Shown here: piece after piece, positions 31,701-42,141 of the stretch | Position numbering within the stretch: the stretch's first letter is position 1 | Layout: each line of letters starts with the position of its first letter | Source of the DNA: Allacma fusca | Lineage: Eukaryota > Arthropoda > Collembola > Symphypleona > Sminthuridae | Assembly: GCA_947179485.1 (NCBI GenBank) | Contig: OX359250.1 | Location: forward strand, 13,498,539-13,562,538 | Direction: 5' to 3' | DNA: 64,000 nucleotides | Position numbers and translations under genes: made by a program | Notes under the pieces: model-generated | What the model was told of the DNA's origin: nothing | The model's database searches: none | Seen by the model: only the letters and a program-made list of their open reading frames with translations

Positions 31701-34700
31701 AACTCGTATAAGTATGATACCGGAAGCTATCTCAAATCTTTCCTCACTGGCCTTTTTGGATTTGGCTCAAAATCGTCTGCGAGACTTGGAACCCCTGCCA
31801 TTTTTACGACTTGACTCTTTGACAGTTCTAAATCTCGAACGGAATCTCCTTCAAAGTTTACCAGAGTCTGTTTTTACAGGGGTCAATGATACGCTGAGCT
31901 CCCTCAGCCTGCTCAATAATCTCATTACGCACTTCCCTAAAGAAGCTCTTCACTCACTCAAGGAATTACGCGTAAGTTTTTTAAATTATTTTTATGTCAT
32001 TACTCACTGACTCCCCAACTAAGTACATATTACCCTGGCGACATTGTGGAGGATTCCAAGGACCACCCGTTATGCAATCAGTGATCCTATTATATACTAT
32101 CTACTGAAAAGTAAATACAGGATAGCATTTTTTGCAAACATGTAATAATGACTCACTGCACGCATATGTAAATCAATGCACGTACTTTAATACAGTTGCA
32201 GTTCCGTAGTAACAATTTGTAAAAATTATAAATTTTAATTTAGAATAAGGTTGCAAAAATAATCAGCAACTTCAAATTCTTGGTCAGCACTCAGCACCCA
32301 TTTAGGATTGAGATATCATCTAAAGCTGAACTTCTATCATGCCGTTTTGTTTATTGTTGCTTCTTTCTGGCGTGTGGAGGGGTAAAGTAATAAAAACAAA
32401 AAAGAATTCTTCACGCTTCGTTGCTCCAGAAGTTCGTCTTCAGTTTAATCATTACAAAATAAATTTCTTTCATAATGCAGACTAACTGGATCTTTACTGA
32501 CAAAAAAAAATTGAAGATGAAACTCTGAACAGACGTGTGTTGTATGTAGCTCCTTAAATGATACGTCCCTCATGCCATTTCCACTTGTAGGCGTATGCTT
32601 TTACCTAGTATCCATTCTGGCAGACTGAATGGATAAATGAATCTTGAACACAAAAGATTCAAAAATAGGGAACAGTCATTTGTTTACAATGCAAAGATAT
32701 CTGTGGTATGAGTTAGACGTAGAATGACTTGGGAGCAACAAATAAAGCTATGCAGAAATTTAAATTTAATATGAGTTTACATTTAATGTAAAGCCCAGAT
32801 GTAACAAGGAGAGAGAACAATATCATTCTAATATATATGTCTGGGTGACAATATAATTGCACAGGTGCTCGATTTGGGCTTCAATCTCTTAACGGAGATC
32901 CCATCTGATGCGTTTTCCGGTCTCAGCTCTCTCACGCTCCTAGCATTGGATGGAAATCCTTTGGCAACATTACCACTGACTTCCTTTACACCCCTTAATT
33001 CAACTCTACGTGGATTAAGCTTAGGAGGTCGTTTCTTGTCCTGTGACTGTCGGATTAAATGGGTGCATGACTGGATTCAAGAGTATGATTTACAAGTCAC
33101 TAGTCGGGAGAGGAATCCACAATTCTGTGGAAGTCCTCCTGCTCTGAGACAATCCAATTTCTACCAGCTACAAACAGAAGGTACCCATGAGAAGCTCTCA
33201 CAATGATACTGTTACACCGTAGGATTAAAGTATTCGCAACAATAAAGCTCCCATGCGTATAGGCGTAGCGAGTTAATTGATAAAGCACGACCGACACTCA
33301 CTAAATGACTAAATGAATTATTGCAGATTTCAAATGTGAAAAAACTGAACCTTCCACATCCCCACAACCTGACATAGAATCTTCTGACGATGCCCCTACC
33401 AATTCGAATCCAAAGCCCTTTGCGGCTCGAAATGATAATATAGGCAAAATCAGACAGAACATTCGTGTTCAGAAACCTAGGATCAAGCCTCTGACTACAC
33501 AAGCAACCAAAAAGGATGACGAGAGGCCAGGAGGTAGTGAGTCGGAGCGTGTTCCTTTAATGGCACCCACGTCCTACGAAAATGATAACGACGATGAGTA
33601 TGATTCGGGTAGCGAGTCTCAGGAACATGAAATCCATGACACGGCTTCATCCAATTCTGAACCAGTCGAAAAGCTGGCTCAATCCATCCCAACTACCACC
33701 AAGTCCCCACTACTAGAGACAACTAAGCCTACGCAACTACCCGCACAACCTACGAGGAAAGCCTTAAATACTGCTGTTATTAAAGCTTTCCCAGGTTTAC
33801 GACCGAAATTCCAACAGAAAACAATTACGTCAACAACATCCAGCACCAGTGTCAGTAGTACGAGCACATCATCAACTACAGGAGATACCCAAGATGATCT
33901 ACCAGTCATGAATCACAATGCTGAGAATCGTTACTCTACTGCTCCCATTCCTACTTTCAGCACGACAATGCAACCACACATTCCAGCTCAAAGATTTGTT
34001 CCGTCGGAAACCATCCAAATTCGCAAGCCTTCAGTCTCATTTGACGGTCCTGACTTTGATGATTCCAAAATCCCTGTGATTACTGGCGTGGGTCCGGTTC
34101 GAACCATTTCCGGAACCGGAAGTATGATTCCTAACAGTAACAATGCTGGCAACGTGATATCTATTAAGACAAGTACTCTGTCACCGATTCAAACACAACC
34201 ACATCCTGTCATTCCTCCACCACAAACCTCTCCTTCGCTCGGAATCGGAGTCAACAATCGACCACCTAATTTAATATTTGCAGAGAAATCAGACATCCTG
34301 CTGAAGGATGTAGAACGTAGTGGGGATACTGTGCTTTTACACTGGGAAAGTCAGAAGCAGGTAGCAGGTTTCAGGATTATTTATAGGATTTTCGGTGAAG
34401 ACACTTTCAGACATGGGCCACCATTGGCTACTACAGAGAGAGAGTACCGTATCAAAAGCATTCCGGTTGACGTAAGGCATTTAAAATTTAAATAATAATA
34501 ATTATTGTTTATGAATCAAAATGCCTCTTTCACTGTGGCGATGACTCTCAATTTTAAGCAAGTGATAAATACTGTCTCAATATGTTAAACTACATCACGG
34601 CTTTTTACATTTCAGCAATGCATTGTCGTATGCGTAGTTCCATATGAAGATATACTGTACAATGAAATTAGTCCGAGTGCTGGGTCCGTACCTCCAGGAA

Positions 34701-36223
34701 GTCAGTGTAAAGAACTGAAACCTAATTCTCCATCAGCGCTGATGAATAATATGGATAAAATTACCATCGGAGCTAGTGCAGCTATATGTGCAACTGTCAT
34801 ACTTGCGGTGTTCATTTTCATTTTAATAACACGACGTTCCAAAAACCGCCGACCTAGCTCTGGTCTCATTAGTAAGGTGAGAAGTTTCACGAGTGTGCAT
34901 TGGGAAGTCCTTGATAGAAAGTATATATGTAATTACGTCAAATGACGACGAAAGCACGATTCTCAAAATAATATTTTTATCATAGGTTCCTCCAGGTTCA
35001 ATGCTGTCACAGTCCCCGGGACCCCCAGCACTGATTACCCCAGGATCATTGAGTTTAATAAAGGAATGGGACCAACTGTCAGCAATTTCCGCAAGAAGTA
35101 TCCCCCGCGCTAGAGTGTACCATGGCAATAGTATAATGGAAAGCACTGGTAACATTTCAAATGGTCACAGTCACGGGCATGGGACAAGCCGTTCGGTGGT
35201 CCTACCGGTGCAGTCACAAAGATCAATACCAGATGGACATTCAACCCACAGAAGCTACTTGAGCGCTCATCATGCCCACCATAACCACTCAATGCATAGC
35301 TACGGTCACAACACTGGACATTCCACAACTTCCGCAGCAGTGAATAATTACTTAAATAATCAAAGCAGGTTACTTCGAGCCAGTTTAGGATCAAGGTCCT
35401 CGCAGGACGCACTAAACAAGCAGTTGGGACCTTCAACTCATGTGCATAGACACTTTGAGCAAAATCAAAAAAGAAGACGTCCAGGAGTGGCTGGACGGCT
35501 GAGTCAAAGTGACTCCTTGAATACCCTTAGCGGTTATGAGACTCCTGATAACTGGACTGACCATGATATGGACGTTTACGTTGCCAGGAATGCAACGAGG
35601 CATGACTTGGTGCAGTTATAAACCTTGCGCTTTTAAGTTTGTAATTATTACCTAATTAGGGAGAAACTAATTTTCGAATACAACTACCATGTTTATTTTT
35701 ACGAGAATAAAAAAAGGACCATACGATAAACATTTAGAAGGAAAAGACTTGCATGGAATGCAAACATTTAATATAACTTGCTATGTATAGATTAAGCATT
35801 TTTTACAAATGGCAACAAACGTGTAAGGTTTTTGTTACGAAGCTTCTTACAGCTTATAAGAATGTAGTTCTATCATTCTGTATTTTCACTATTTGCCGGT
35901 TTGAAGGGCAGCTTTTTATATGAAATTGCATCTACACTTATTCAATGATAATGTATTTAGACACTGCAGTTATTTACGTACTCTGAAATGTGGTTGCAGA
36001 TGAATGGTTGCAATAGAACAAGCGAAAGAGGAAATACTTCCAATTGATGTGTAACTTATATTGCCATTAGGGCTGTTGCCCGATTGTATGTACATATATT
36101 GTTTTCTTTTTAGCGTTAAATTATTATTACTATGTTAGAAGTAAGCTACTTATACAAATTCAGCTTTAATGCAATTAAGTTATGTTTTGCAACAAGTTTA
36201 ATGTGTAATTTTACGGTAATAAA
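28775..36223 (+). CDS. LRR / fibronectin-III single-pass membrane receptor
   Basis: This is a complete seven-coding-exon gene. Coding exons are 28991-29461, 30332-30641, 31700-31971, 32865-33180, 33327-34471, 34616-34876 and 34986-35621. Phases close throughout to give 1136 aa. The first visible exon starts after a good acceptor (AG at 28773-28774) and carries about 216 nt of 5' UTR with a GA repeat. Order of parts: a hydrophobic signal sequence (near residues 45-70; an in-frame ATG at residue 27 is an alternative start), an LRRNT-like Cys cluster, about ten LRRs, an LRRCT (C411, C413 to C460), a long Ser/Thr/Pro-rich linker (about 460-768), one FN3 domain (about 770-857), a transmembrane helix (about 887-911) followed by RRSKNRR, and a cytoplasmic tail with a His-rich stretch. 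The likely role is as a cell-surface adhesion or signalling receptor. The architecture resembles arthropod LRR-FN3 receptors, but I cannot name the orthologue. Confidence 0.9.
36218..36223 (+). terminator. Polyadenylation signal of the LRR-FN3 gene
   Basis: An AATAAA about 600 bases after the stop codon. A poorer A-rich AATAAA lies at about 35706-35711. The 3' end faces the last visible exon of RAB3GAP1, which is only about 310 bases away on the other strand. Confidence 0.6.
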
Positions 36224-36530
36224 ACACTTGAAACAATATTGGTTCCATTAAGCCTGAAACATTGCACAACTGCAATGACGGTTTCCTATTAAGGAAACCA
36301 GAAGGCTGAATCATCGTCAGATTATTGGACTCCATACATGTATGCGAAAGATCCATTAAAATTATACACACGCAAAAGGTTTCTCTACTAACATATTATG
36401 AAATTTCGTACCCCTGTTAATTTGAGATGAGTCGTCACAGTTTCGAGGCCAATAAATATGAGATGAAAATTTCACGGTGCATTAATTTTTAACCACCAAG
36501 AACTTACAACATGAATTAAAAACTACTTAC

Positions 36531-38611
36531 CCAGGGATTTCAATGGAATTTTCCCATCGGTAGCGAAGTTCCAGAACCAGTTCAGCCCACAAATGTGCAA
36601 CTGCTCCGGCAAACCCGACATAAGTATTTAGGTAACTCAATACCACAGCCAGTCTCCAGACCAAACTTCCCATTGGAGCAGATTTTATGCCTTGCAATCC
36701 ATCCTGCGCATTAAAAGCAATTACCAAAATGTAAGATTTCTTGTCAGAATCCATAATAAACTAGGGAATTAGCAGAAAAATATTTACCACAAGAGATGCT
36801 ATTTGCTCTTTCTCGAACTCGGGTAGTCGATCAAATGCAGATGGGTATGGATACGGCGGATCTGAAGCTGCGTCAGGAAACAGGAATGGTAAAACCATGT
36901 CAAGTTGTTCCTGCGACAACGGAGCTAAGTCTTGATACTGTGCGGGTGAAAACAAAAGTTGTTTTTGTGCTCTGTTTACATTGCTAATAACACGGTTCAA
37001 TTGGGGCAACGGGGAATTCACTAGAGCAAGTCTTTCCAGCGCTGAGATATACTGTAGGTCACCTGGAAGTATTATGCAAATATAAGTTGCGAATTATGGC
37101 AAAGTTGAAATAATCATAATTTTGAGCCGTTACCTGAGTTGTCAAGTTTCTTCCCCAATATTTCTTCAATGGTTCTATTTTCCGCTTTCAAGTTCCAAAC
37201 GCCATCTGCTAAATCATGGAGCCTAAACTCCGCTTGAGTGTGAGGTCTCAAGCTAAAATACCACTCTGGGGCATTGGTAGGTTCTAAGTCAGAATAACTT
37301 GGACTGTCGACGACTACATCTTCAGGAAGATATGGCCACCCAGCTACCAGCTCCAATTCTTGAAACGGATCATCTAAAGAGCCGAATGGTAGAAATGAGG
37401 TAAATGCATGACATCGACTCCATGAGTTTGGCTTAGAGGTTTCGTCTCCAGGCTTCGGGTTCATTTCGTCAAAAATTTCAGGGGGAAAGGAATCAAAATT
37501 AAATTTTGAATGCCAGGTTTGCATCTTATAAAAAAAGTGGGCTGTGACCCCAACGGAAGCACTTAGTGTAGGATTCATTTTCGATTTGAAAATACTCAGA
37601 AGTCCTGACAAATATTTGTGCTGATTGGCAACATTCTTGAGATGGACCATTTGAAACGAGGTCCTAGTTCCAGCATATTCAGCTATTCCACAGTAATACT
37701 GTTGATTCCAGTGATGATATTGGATGAAGATTGGAAAAACCCTTGATATAGTAAAAATAACTACATCGACCCATTGTCACTGTCAAATAACTTTCACCGT
37801 CTTTACTTACGTAATAATTTAAAAATCAAGTAATTTAAGTAATAAAACGACGACTACTTACGAATTCGTATTATTCAGAGCCATACATGCAGAGCTTAGT
37901 AAAGCCTTTAGTTTCGATTCATTCTGCATGGGCTCTAAGCCTGCTGAAGACAAAACAGCGAATTCCTTCACATCGAAATAGTCAGCTACTTTATGAGGAG
38001 AAAACTTGGGAGGGAAGGCATCATTTTCTTTCGACACAGCGCTCATTAAATAGGGTGGAATTGAATCTATACTGCTTGACGGGTTGATGGATGTCGTCAT
38101 CAAATCCGGTTTCGAAGGTTCGATTTTCTTAAAATACGAAAACTTGAATGGAAAATCTGGAAAAAAAAGTTCAGCCATAATCAATAGAACTTTAATACCA
38201 TTCAAAGTAAATACATTATATGACAATCGGAAAAAACAATTCAAAAATATTTTATTCCTACGGAACAACTTTAACTTACCCGAAAAAGAAACCTTTTCAT
38301 GCAACACGGCCCATTGTTCCACCAAGTTTTCTTGTTCAATCGGTCGCGTTTGCCACTCAATCAGGAGCCTCTCCAGATGAGCAGTAAAATGTTCCCAATC
38401 GGAGGCTGTGGTAAAATCTTCGAACTGCTCTTCCTAAATTGTGGAAACAAATTCAGTAATTAAAATTTCATTGAACTCATTAATTTTTGAACACATTAAA
38501 ATACAAAATAAACCCCAAAACCCTCACGAGTTCATAACTGTCATCATATACTTATACACTGATATCACACTAAAATGAAATTACTATTTCAATTACCTCA
38601 GATAACTCCAT
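36531..38611 (-). CDS. RAB3GAP1: Rab3 GTPase-activating protein catalytic subunit, N-terminal half only
   Basis: Six coding exons on the minus strand: 38611-38597 (five codons from the ATG), 38433-38280, 38156-37862, 37741-37134, 37062-36788 and 36703-36531. Phases match at every junction, giving 506 aa plus two bases. Family landmarks in order are EDFTTASDWEHF near the N terminus, VSFSDFPFKFSYFKK across a splice, YLSGLLSIFKSKM, FLPFGSLDDP, the LPFLFPDA motif and VAHLWAELVLELRYRWEN. These match the animal Rab3GAP catalytic subunit, which with its non-catalytic partner acts on Rab3 and on Rab18 in vesicle traffic. The final visible exon ends in GG followed by a strong donor (gtaagt), so the gene continues. 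Family members are about 950-1000 aa, and their C-terminal half, with the catalytic arginine, is not found here. It is either beyond a very long intron enclosing the LRR gene or lost. Confidence 0.93.
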
Positions 38612-39655
38612 TTCGTTAGTTTTCGAAATCAGGCACAAGGAGTAGACAATTAAGACAATACGTTGAAACAGGATCTTGCGGACTCCCCCTTATCTCTCCC
38701 TAAACAACGCAATGAGTATACTCAATGACAATGATACAAGACAACAAGGATGCTGAATACCTGAATCAATTTGAGCACACAATTAAAACGAATATCGTAA
38801 TTAAGAGTGAATCTTTCACACATCTAATGAATCAATGAATGATTTATAGTGTGACAAAAGGGTCACAAAATTGATGATTAGTACTTACAAATAACCACAA
38901 TATTTCACACCAGTCCCAATCTAAACAAACAGACACTACAGCATTGGCTAGTGACAAAAATAACTAATGGTCACAGTAATATTTACGATCAACTATACAT
39001 TTACATGTTACATTTATAACCATCATTTGCTTTGTTTGCAGTATTTACAATATTATTACATGTAAGTATATATAGACGCAGATGCTGAGTCTATTCAAAT
39101 ATTTCTAATCTGAAATGATCAACTACATATACATAGATAGATACTTACACACCAGAACAGGATCCTGTGTTTGTAATTAATAATAGGCAGCAGCAGCTTT
39201 ATACCATCCAGCGTAGGTTGTTCAATGTTGTTCAGTATCAGTATGCTCAACTGAACTTGAATAATTGAAGTTGAAGGTTTTTATTTTCAAACCTCCGCGC
39301 TATTTCACAAAGTCATACATACAAAAAACAGCTAAACTCTATTACAACTAGTTACGTTGCAAACTTAGAGCAAAAAGCACAAGGAGAATAGGTACTAATA
39401 AATAATTCCTAATACAACAATTGAAAAAAGGATCCGCCAAAGAATCCACAAAAGATCAAAATGATGTGAATTTGCAGTAAAAGACTCGCAAAAATTAAAT
39501 AGGACCTCAGTAGTTTGAAACCCTCACTTTACTCGAGGGCTTCCGATGTTCTAAAAAGGGGAATAGAAATGAATAAAACTTACTTACAATTAACTCCTTG
39601 TTGACTTCAGGTACAAAAACTTCGGAGTGGTCCTGGTCTTAAATAGCATTGTCAA
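38612..39655 (-). other. 5' region of RAB3GAP1, possible leader exons
   Basis: No long ORF is present. Reading the minus strand, a strong donor (gtaagtaag just after about 39593) follows a short segment at about 39593-39640. A clean pyrimidine-rich acceptor precedes 39553. These could be non-coding leader exons of RAB3GAP1, whose ATG lies at 38611, or a 3' exon set of the small ORF at 39656-39841. The sequence alone does not decide between these. Confidence 0.3.
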
Positions 39656-39841
39656 CTAAACGTTTAGTTTAGAACGAAGCACTGAAACAGCCTTTATAGG
39701 ACGATGGACAGGTACATATGCACATGTTGGTTCCATTTGCAGACGTAAACCGTGACTTCCAACCAATTTACAGATCACCTTAACTGGAACTTGGGAAGTG
39801 AAAGGGTACTTCACTTTTTGGGACAATTTTAAAGCGTCCAT
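39656..39841 (-). CDS. Small hypothetical ORF, 61 aa
   Basis: An ATG-initiated ORF in good start context (gcATGG), starting MDALKLSQKVKYPF and ending in a TAG stop. It has no signal peptide or membrane segment. The composition is basic, and I recognise no family. It starts 180 bases from the divergent 48-aa ORF at 40022, so the two may share a promoter. It could equally be an upstream ORF in a long RAB3GAP1 leader, since RAB3GAP1 is next downstream on the same strand. Coding status is uncertain. Confidence 0.35.
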   Translation of the reverse strand: MDALKLSQKVKYPFTSQVPVKVICKLVGSHGLRLQMEPTCAYVPVHRPIKAVSVLRSKLNV

Positions 39842-40021
39842 GCGTCATTTTCTGTACCACGTAGGACAACCGTTGCCTTCACGTCACGTTGTACCCTTGA
39901 GTTTCCTAGAAACAGCAGGGATAGACGATTGACATATCTGTAACTACTATAAGTACATACAAGCAGTACACTCATTTCAAAATCTCAAATTTTTCTCTTC
40001 TTTCTAAACTCTATTTTTACA
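39842..40021. promoter_or_regulatory. Candidate bidirectional promoter
   Basis: A 180-base interval between the divergent ATGs at 39841 (-) and 40022 (+). No TATA box is positioned convincingly for either strand. The call rests only on head-to-head spacing and is an inference. Confidence 0.25.
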
Positions 40022-40168
40022 ATGGCGAGTTCAGCCATAACAAAGCGACAGAATCAGAAATTCTTCTTTCTGCGGGTGGTCTTTCCCAGTTTAACTATCC
40101 TCCTGGGACTGCTGGGACTGATTGTGTTTCTTCCAATTTATTGGAATATTGGAATCGTCCATGAGTGA
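40022..40168 (+). CDS. Membrane microprotein, 48 aa
   Basis: This ORF is only 48 codons long. It starts in good context (acaATGG) and runs MASSAITKRQNQKFFFLRVV, then a strongly hydrophobic stretch of about 22 residues (leucine, isoleucine, glycine and valine rich, around residues 20-41), and ends WNIGIVHE before TGA. A basic N terminus followed by a single hydrophobic helix is typical of tail-anchored or signal-anchor microproteins of the ER or mitochondria. I do not recognise the family. The foldback transposable element begins 31 bases after the stop, so its 3' UTR may have been altered by the insertion. Expression data are absent, so this remains a candidate. Confidence 0.45.
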   Translation: MASSAITKRQNQKFFFLRVVFPSLTILLGLLGLIVFLPIYWNIGIVHE

Positions 40169-40189
40169 ATTTATGTCCAGAAATGACAC

Positions 40190-41490
40190 GGTATTCCAGG
40201 CTGGCTTTTACTTTCCCGACCATATTTTCGAATACTACCACCTACCACCTACCACCTGACATACCACTTTACATACCACCTACCGGTAATTCTGCATACC
40301 ACCTACCACCTTACATACCACCTACCGGCAGTCTTATATACCACCTACTGTTTTGGTGGTAGGTTTGGGAGGTATGTTGGTGGTATGTTGGTGGTATGTT
40401 TTGGTGGTATGTTGGTGGTATGTTTTGGTGGTATGTTGGTGGTATGTTTTGGTGGTATGTTGGTGGTATGTTTTGGTGGTATGTTGGTGGTATGTTGGTG
40501 GTATGTTGGTGGTATGTTTTGGTGGTATGTTGGTGGTATGTTTTGGTGGTATGTTGGTGGTATGTTGGTGGTATGTTGGTGGTATGTTTTGGTGGTATGT
40601 TGGTGGTATGTTTTGGTGGTATGTTTTGGTGGTATGTTGGTGGTATGTTTTGGTGGTATGTTGGTGGTCTATTTCAATGGTATGCTGTTGGCACCTTTCG
40701 GTGGTATGTTTCTGTGGTCTATTCATATATTGTAAATCCCAACGTTGTTCTCTTAATTTCAAATCATCAAACGTATATTTTTATATAGGGCCAGGGTATG
40801 TTTTCTCGATATCGTCCGAAATTTTTAAAAAACTTGTTACCCCAGTTATTTTCTTCTAAAGTCAATCTCAACTAGTTTCTGTAAATGCACTCCGCTAAAT
40901 GCAAATCGACAGCTTGAGAACCACTTCTACCAAAAATCTGCTTCAATAGATTTGTTTTTGAAGGGAATTAATAAACGATTCCCACATATTGTCGGCTAAA
41001 TTCTGAAACCTATTCTAGATTCTGAGATCCCATTTAAAAAGCATAATTTACGCAATGAAAATGGTATCTTTTAAAATTTAAGCAATGATATGTTTCCTGC
41101 CTTTCTGAAGATAACCATTTCACATAGTTGAAATACACTGAAAGCTCGTTCGTCAGTATCAATTTGTCAAATGAAATAAGTAAAACCAATTGTTTCGGAT
41201 TTCAGCACGTCTAAATTCACGCCCATCTTTCATTTGCAATGAATCAACTGTCATTGCGAAACAATTTAAATGAATGACAGCTTAATAATTCATTGTTACA
41301 TACTTGATTACTGACGGTGGTAGGTAGTATGTAAGACTGCCGGTAGGTGGTAGGTGAGGTGGTATGTAAGGTGGTAGGTGGTATGCAGAATTACCGGTAG
41401 GTGGTATGTAAAGTGGTATGTCAGGTGGTAGGTGGTAGGTGGTAGTATTCGAAAATCTGGTCGGGAAAGTAAAAGCCAGCCGGTATTCCA
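40190..41490. mobile_element. Foldback-type DNA transposable element with 9-bp TSD
   Basis: The element spans 40199-41481 and is flanked by the 9-bp direct repeat GGTATTCCA (40190-40198 and 41482-41490). Its ends are long inverted repeats of about 150 bp. The left arm starts GGCTGGCTTTTACTTTCCCG and the right arm ends in the exact reverse complement of that start. Both arms consist largely of short TACCACC/ACATACCACC units, and the two arms differ by only a few substitutions and one small insertion. Between them are a GGTGGTATG minisatellite (about 40353-40670) and about 640 bp of non-coding AT-rich sequence. No transposase is encoded. Inverted repeats built of short tandem units with a 9-bp duplication resemble Drosophila FB (foldback) elements; a Mutator-type MITE is the alternative. 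The intact duplication suggests a fairly recent insertion. Confidence 0.88.
40353..40670. repeat. GGTGGTATGTT(TT) minisatellite
   Basis: A tandem array mixing 11-base (GGTGGTATGTT) and 13-base (GGTGGTATGTTTT) units inside the foldback element. It yields open frames of GGMLVVCWWYV type in several frames on both strands; these are repeat artefacts, not genes. The units are complementary to those of the left arm, so the array can pair with it. Confidence 0.93.
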
Positions 41491-42141
41491 TAACCGTCAA
41501 AAATGTTATGGTTACTGAAGGAAATGGTTGTATTTTCCTAAAACATACCTTCCCAATCAGAACAAAACTATCGATGAATGAAATGCTGTAACCTGTAACT
41601 CACGTCACAACCAGTGGACTTTAACATTATTTGAAAAACCGACTATAATAGTTCACACATGTAGACACTAAATAAAGGTGTAAATATACACCTGAGCCAT
41701 AGACTATAGACTCTCTCCAGACCTCTAAGGAGTGACCTAATATTCCCAATCCCAATATTCGCAATTCTGTCTTTGTCTTTTTACATGTAAAGGCTTTTAC
41801 TGGCCCTTGGCAGTAATTGGCTGTCCGGTGGTCCAAGTCTAACCAAATAAAGTATCGACAAATAGCAGACTTGTTGATTTTTATGCCAACTGTCAGGAAT
41901 GCCAGGGTTTATACATAATGCATACAAATCAAATTTTGCCCTTTAGACTGCGCTTGGCTTGTTCGAATTCGTACAGACTGATATTTTCTTGATTTTTTAT
42001 GGTCACCACTTATAAAAATGTCGTCTAATCGAGTCTGACTTTGTCGGATAGAACCCTAAAACTTGATTAAGAGGTCAATAAGGCAAGAAAGACTTTCAAC
42101 GAATATTCTGTAATGTCCTCCTGGAAAGAAGTAGCTTTGTC
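41491..42141. other. Intergenic, 5' side of the ABC transporter
   Basis: AT-rich spacer between the foldback element and the P-glycoprotein start codon. It should contain the ABC gene promoter and 5' UTR. I see no convincing TATA box or other gene. Confidence 0.4.

Noticed and set aside
33495-33909. Minus-strand frames opposite the LRR gene linker
   Set aside because: They are shadows of the Ser/Thr/Pro-rich coding exon on the plus strand.
40334-40859. Several 116-168 codon frames of GGMLVVCWWYV type on both strands
   Set aside because: They are produced by the GGTGGTATG minisatellite inside the foldback element and are open in multiple frames.
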